From UBA7359 sp047618295 (GTDB lineage: Bacteria; Pseudomonadota; Gammaproteobacteria; Eutrophobiales; Eutrophobiaceae): a DNA stretch of 19,738 nt. The notes under the pieces are model-generated. The model did not search any database and had not been told where the DNA came from. It saw only the letters and a list, made by a program, of their open reading frames with translations. The position numbers and the translations under genes were made by a program. Location of the stretch: the NCBI GenBank assembly GCA_047618295.1, contig JBLHKL010000030.1, positions 1-19,738 on the forward strand, given 5' to 3'. Shown here piece after piece: positions 16,848-19,738 of the stretch. Each line of letters opens with the position of its first letter. Positions within the stretch are counted from its first letter, which is position 1.

Positions 16848-17639
16848 CTATTCGATTATTAACATTCCAGATTCTTCATCATCTCCAGCGCTTCCAACAT
16901 CACTAGCATCACCAAAGATATCGTCATAACCGGTAGCTGGCGGTTCACCATCGTGAATGAGGAACTCACGTTGTTGTAAATAGGCTTCACGTGTGAACGA
17001 ATAACGATCAAGCGCTGCTTCGTCACGAATCTTAGTTGCTTCAAGCAAGTTGGCACGTGTATTCACAGCGCTTAGAGCACTAATCGGGGCGAAAATTAGA
17101 CCTTGCATATAAAAGAATGGATTTAACAGAGTGCTTGGCACTTGATCTGTTATGTCACGTGTTGTTGTTGGCGCGATTAGATACAGATATGAGCCTTGAT
17201 CGACACCCCAAGTAGCGAGTGTTTGGCCAAAATCTTCAACATTATGCGGCATGCCAATCGGGGTGGAAACATCAAATAGACCTGCAATACCAAACGTTGA
17301 ATTATAGGTAAAGCGAAGCATATCTGTTATTCCCTGTTCAACTTTCCCTTGTAAAAAATCATTCAAGATGACATTTAAGTAGCCTAGGTTATTGAAAAAG
17401 TTAGTTACACTGGTCCTAACGGGTACCGGAAGTGTATCGACATATTGCTCTGCTATTGGCTTTATAAGATGTTTATCAAGTGTTTCAGTGAGATTAAAAA
17501 CCACGCGGTTTGCTGGCTCTAACGGGTCATTATCGCCAATGGTCTCACTATTTTGAGTCGTAGCACACCCGGTTGCTAGTAACAGAATTCCAGTGAGGGT
17601 CAGGAGTTTTGGTAATTTAAACAAATGGCTTCCAGTCAT
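16848..17639 (-). CDS. mlaA: Outer-membrane lipoprotein MlaA (VacJ family)
   Basis: MlaA sits in the inner leaflet of the outer membrane and removes mislocalised phospholipid, handing it to periplasmic MlaC. The 263 residues begin with a lipoprotein signal peptide ending in LLLATGC; the lipidated residue is C25, and Ala at +2 favours sorting to the outer membrane. The family core follows: DPLEPANRVVFNLTETLDKH (38-57), FFNNLGYLNVILNDFLQGK and GIAGLFDVSTPIGMPHNVEDFGQTL. The C-terminal tail is acidic (Asp/Glu-rich, about 235-260). A GAGAG ribosome site precedes the ATG at 17639. It lies 99 bases downstream of the MlaC-like hpnM gene, which supports a shared role. The transporter genes mlaFEDB are not in the window. 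Confidence 0.95.
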   Translation of the reverse strand: MTGSHLFKLPKLLTLTGILLLATGCATTQNSETIGDNDPLEPANRVVFNLTETLDKHLIKPIAEQYVDTLPVPVRTSVTNFFNNLGYLNVILNDFLQGKVEQGITDMLRFTYNSTFGIAGLFDVSTPIGMPHNVEDFGQTLATWGVDQGSYLYLIAPTTTRDITDQVPSTLLNPFFYMQGLIFAPISALSAVNTRANLLEATKIRDEAALDRYSFTREAYLQQREFLIHDGEPPATGYDDIFGDASDVGSAGDDEESGMLIIE

Positions 17640-17738
17640 TTTTACTCTCTCTTGCAGTTCGAATTTGTTGTTATTTTATTTCGGCAAATATTGACATACC
17701 TTAAGGCTGGAGACAATTTTTAATATTGATTTTACGAA

Positions 17739-18362
17739 TTATTTTGGTTGTAAGTCACTGATTTTTACTTTCAGGCTGGCTATCAATGCATCAAAACCTT
17801 TTTCCTTGATGATTGCGGAATAATCTGCTCTTTTCAAAGATAAATCGTTGATGCCATTAGCGATGACGCTGATTATCTTCCATTCGCCATCATCATTTTG
17901 AACAATATAGTTGAATGACACAGGCACATCATTTGTGCGAACAAACTCTGTTTTTACCATGAATCTATTTTCTTTCATTTGCTCAATGGACAGGTTTTTA
18001 AAAGACTCTCCGTTGAAAGAATCAAATCGGTTCACATATGTTGATATCGTCAAGCGGTTAAATAAATCTATAAACTCTGATTGTGACTGTTCCTCTAGCG
18101 TTTTCCAGTGCCTACTTAATATCACTTTGGAAATTAATGGGGAATTGAAATGCTTCACCACGACTTCTTCCATGACGTCATAACGCTCTTGAAAGGTTTT
18201 CGTGTCGGCATTCTCCATGATGCTTAGCAAGGACGTATGTAATTCATTAACAGGGGCATGGATTGCCGGTTCCTGATTTACTTCAGCCCAAATTAGGCAG
18301 CTAAAAAAAGACAAACTGATTAAGAACGTAGTTTTTAATAGATGTCGATGCTGTGGTGTCAT
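17739..18362 (-). CDS. hpnM: HpnM: MlaC/Ttg2-type periplasmic lipid-binding protein of the hopanoid cluster
   Basis: This 207-residue exported protein belongs to the Ttg2/MlaC family, whose members ferry phospholipids across the periplasm. A basic start and hydrophobic stretch (about 8-25) form a signal peptide with likely cleavage after IWA (near residue 26). The mature part shows the family pattern: FNSPLISKVILSRHW, ISTYVNRFDSFNGE, and a C-terminal IANGINDLSLKRADYSAI followed by GFDALIASL. That C-terminal wording and its place after hpnB fit the hopanoid-associated HpnM subfamily better than housekeeping MlaC, though the two grade into each other. The ribosome site is weak (GGAT). It lies between hpnB (123-base gap) and mlaA. 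Its cargo, phospholipid or hopanoid, is unknown. Confidence 0.85.
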   Translation of the reverse strand: MTPQHRHLLKTTFLISLSFFSCLIWAEVNQEPAIHAPVNELHTSLLSIMENADTKTFQERYDVMEEVVVKHFNSPLISKVILSRHWKTLEEQSQSEFIDLFNRLTISTYVNRFDSFNGESFKNLSIEQMKENRFMVKTEFVRTNDVPVSFNYIVQNDDGEWKIISVIANGINDLSLKRADYSAIIKEKGFDALIASLKVKISDLQPK

Positions 18363-18485
18363 TTATTTAAATCCGTTGTTAATAATGCATATTAGGCAAA
18401 ATGTTCCGCCACGTGTTAACGCCATCAATATGGTGTCATGATAAAACTTAGAGGCTCTTAAATGATGTTTGTTGCAATATGAGGC

Positions 18486-19598
18486 TTAATTATAATGACG
18501 ATCTTTCCAAACCGCACCTTTCCCAAAATAATAATCAAATGCAGAACTCCATGTCATGAGCAGATAGAGAGTGCCTACCAATGGTAAAGTAAGTGAATAA
18601 AGGGGATTCATCGAATAATAGCGTAGCGTCGGTAGATAACACACGGTTTGAATACCAAGTATTACTAGTCCAATCATGATTAAATTTACTTGTGTTTGTA
18701 ACAATGCAGCAATGGGTAAGGCAAATGCGGCAATCATCAACATAGTACAAACCAATAACAACAGTGGAGAGTAGGCCAGTTGGGTGTAGGCAGTTCGAGT
18801 CACCATTTGCCAAATCGTTGAAAGTGAGTTGTAAGGGCGAATGCTTATCGCTGAGTGAGTAAGGCCCATCCAGATTTTATGTCCGTCTTGCTTAACTTGT
18901 TTTGCTAATGAACAATCATCAATTAATGCATCTTTAATACAGTCAAAGCCGCCTAACTTTTCAAGAACATTTGATTCCAGCAAGATACAGCCACCTGCAG
19001 CAGCAGCGATTGAGGAGCTAGGTTTGTTTGAGAGATGAAATGGATAAAGTAACTTAAAAAAGAATATAAAGGCTGGCATTAAACCTTTTTCCCAGCTCGA
19101 TTCCATTTTCAAGTGGGCCATTAAGGAAAGCATTTTTATGTCGTCTTCCTGTGCCTTTTCTATCAGCGTCGGGATTAGTCCAGGCTTTAAAACAATATCG
19201 GCGTCTAATAGTAAGAGATAAGGTGTTTTAATCAGTTGACGGCCTTGTTCCAGAGCCCACAATTTACCACTCCAACCTTCTGGCAAAGATGAGCCGGTGA
19301 CAATCTGTAAATTATTCAAATTAACCGCAAGCGCTTTTTCGACAGTGCTATCGGATGATTGGTCATCTACCAGGATTATGTTTAACCCACTTCCTTGTTC
19401 TTTTAGAGCAGTGAGTGTTTGATCGATTGTTTCTGCCTCATCTCTTGCAGGAATAAGGACAGTGACGTTGGATAAATCGAGGTTTTCAGTTGAATGGCTA
19501 TCGAGTGATTCCCGGGTACTCCACGGACGCCACGGTAATAATAGTATTGCGAGCCAGATAAGCAATCCTGGCATGACTGCCAGGAGTGTCAGTTCCAT
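18486..19598 (-). CDS. hpnB: HpnB, hopene-associated family 2 glycosyltransferase
   Basis: This 370-residue membrane protein has an N-terminal helix (about 3-22), a GT-A domain and a cluster of C-terminal helices (about 278-350). GT2 signatures are VLIPARDEAET (48-58), VDDQSSDSTV (77-86), the DxD-type DADI (132-135), DD at 227-228 as the likely catalytic acid region, and QMVTR (264-268) in the place of the QxxRW motif. GWSGKLWALEQG, AAAAGGCILLE and RTAYTQLAYSPLLLL are characteristic of HpnB. The family is found in genomes with squalene-hopene cyclase; its exact sugar donor and acceptor are not established to my knowledge. Its ATG overlaps the stop of the upstream hpnH by one base (TAATG), so translation is coupled. 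Confidence 0.93.
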   Translation of the reverse strand: MELTLLAVMPGLLIWLAILLLPWRPWSTRESLDSHSTENLDLSNVTVLIPARDEAETIDQTLTALKEQGSGLNIILVDDQSSDSTVEKALAVNLNNLQIVTGSSLPEGWSGKLWALEQGRQLIKTPYLLLLDADIVLKPGLIPTLIEKAQEDDIKMLSLMAHLKMESSWEKGLMPAFIFFFKLLYPFHLSNKPSSSIAAAAGGCILLESNVLEKLGGFDCIKDALIDDCSLAKQVKQDGHKIWMGLTHSAISIRPYNSLSTIWQMVTRTAYTQLAYSPLLLLVCTMLMIAAFALPIAALLQTQVNLIMIGLVILGIQTVCYLPTLRYYSMNPLYSLTLPLVGTLYLLMTWSSAFDYYFGKGAVWKDRHYN

Positions 19599-19738
19599 TA
19601 CGCGACTTGTTTGCTACTACCGCAACTCTTGGTTGCTTTAGTTTCCGCAACCAGTCTTGGTGCGGTTATTTCTTCTTCTTTGTAAAGAGTAGGAAGTTCA
19701 GGAGCCATTTCGCCATCGGTCTTAGGGCCTTTCAGGAA
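19598..19738 (-). CDS. hpnH: C-terminal fragment of HpnH, radical-SAM adenosylhopane synthase
   Basis: The open frame enters from the right edge and ends at TAA 19600-19598, giving 46 residues. LKGPKTDGEMAPELP resembles the C-terminal segment of HpnH proteins (pattern RGPRTEGPMAPEI), followed by a variable tail TKSCGSSKQVA. HpnH is the radical-SAM enzyme that joins an adenosyl group to diploptene, the first step toward extended C35 hopanoids. The cysteine motif and the rest of the protein lie outside the window, so the call depends on the short tail plus the one-base overlap with hpnB. Confidence 0.75.
   Translation of the reverse strand, partial: FLKGPKTDGEMAPELPTLYKEEEITAPRLVAETKATKSCGSSKQVA

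Noticed and set aside
1..19738. CRISPR arrays, tRNA/rRNA genes, insertion sequences, toxin-antitoxin or other defence genes
   Set aside because: No regular spaced repeats, cloverleaf-like sequences, transposase motifs or defence families were seen. All long conserved frames are accounted for by metabolic, RNA-processing, signalling or envelope genes.

Overview
The window reads as chromosomal DNA of a moderately AT-rich gammaproteobacterium, probably with a two-membrane, hopanoid-containing envelope. The gammaproteobacterial placement rests on gene order and protein type: rng followed by yhdP, nudJ overlapping mnmA (both arrangements known from E. coli), an AcnB that keeps the E. coli cysteine positions exactly, and a GlcD ending in the same residues as the E. 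coli protein. The hopanoid genes at the right edge exclude E. coli itself and point to hopanoid-making lineages such as methanotrophs or sulfur/nitrogen chemolithotrophs. The exact taxon cannot be fixed from this sequence.

Layout from left to right. 1-108 is the tail of an unidentified plus-strand gene. 109-342 is a convergent gap with several hairpins. 343-1860 (minus) is a class I fumarase and 1991-4609 (minus) is aconitase B. Each has its own promoter-like region, and a strong hairpin terminator lies between them. 4733-11775 (minus) is a same-strand run read in the order rng, yhdP, nudJ, mnmA: an RNase, a very large AsmA-like envelope protein, a Nudix hydrolase and a tRNA thiolase. 11937-16792 (plus) holds the three glycolate dehydrogenase subunits glcD, glcE and glcF. 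A diguanylate cyclase response regulator sits on the opposite strand between glcD and glcE. 16848-19738 (minus) is the end of a hopanoid-associated group read in the order hpnH (cut by the window edge), hpnB, hpnM, mlaA.

How the genes fit together. FumA and AcnB are TCA-cycle [4Fe-4S] hydro-lyases. GlcDEF oxidises glycolate to glyoxylate, which often serves to recover phosphoglycolate in RuBisCO-using organisms; autotrophy here is inference only. YhdP, MlaA and the MlaC-like HpnM all belong to families that move or balance lipids between inner and outer membranes, and HpnH/HpnB modify hopanoids, so envelope lipid handling is the main theme.

I found no CRISPR array, tRNA, rRNA, insertion sequence, phage gene or defence system. 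Most of the window is ordinary core metabolism. The points worth a second look are the antisense c-di-GMP gene splitting the glc locus, the Mla-type genes at the end of the hopanoid cluster, a palindrome at the fumarase promoter, a six-codon leader reading frame at glcD, and the hairpin-rich gap at 137-342.
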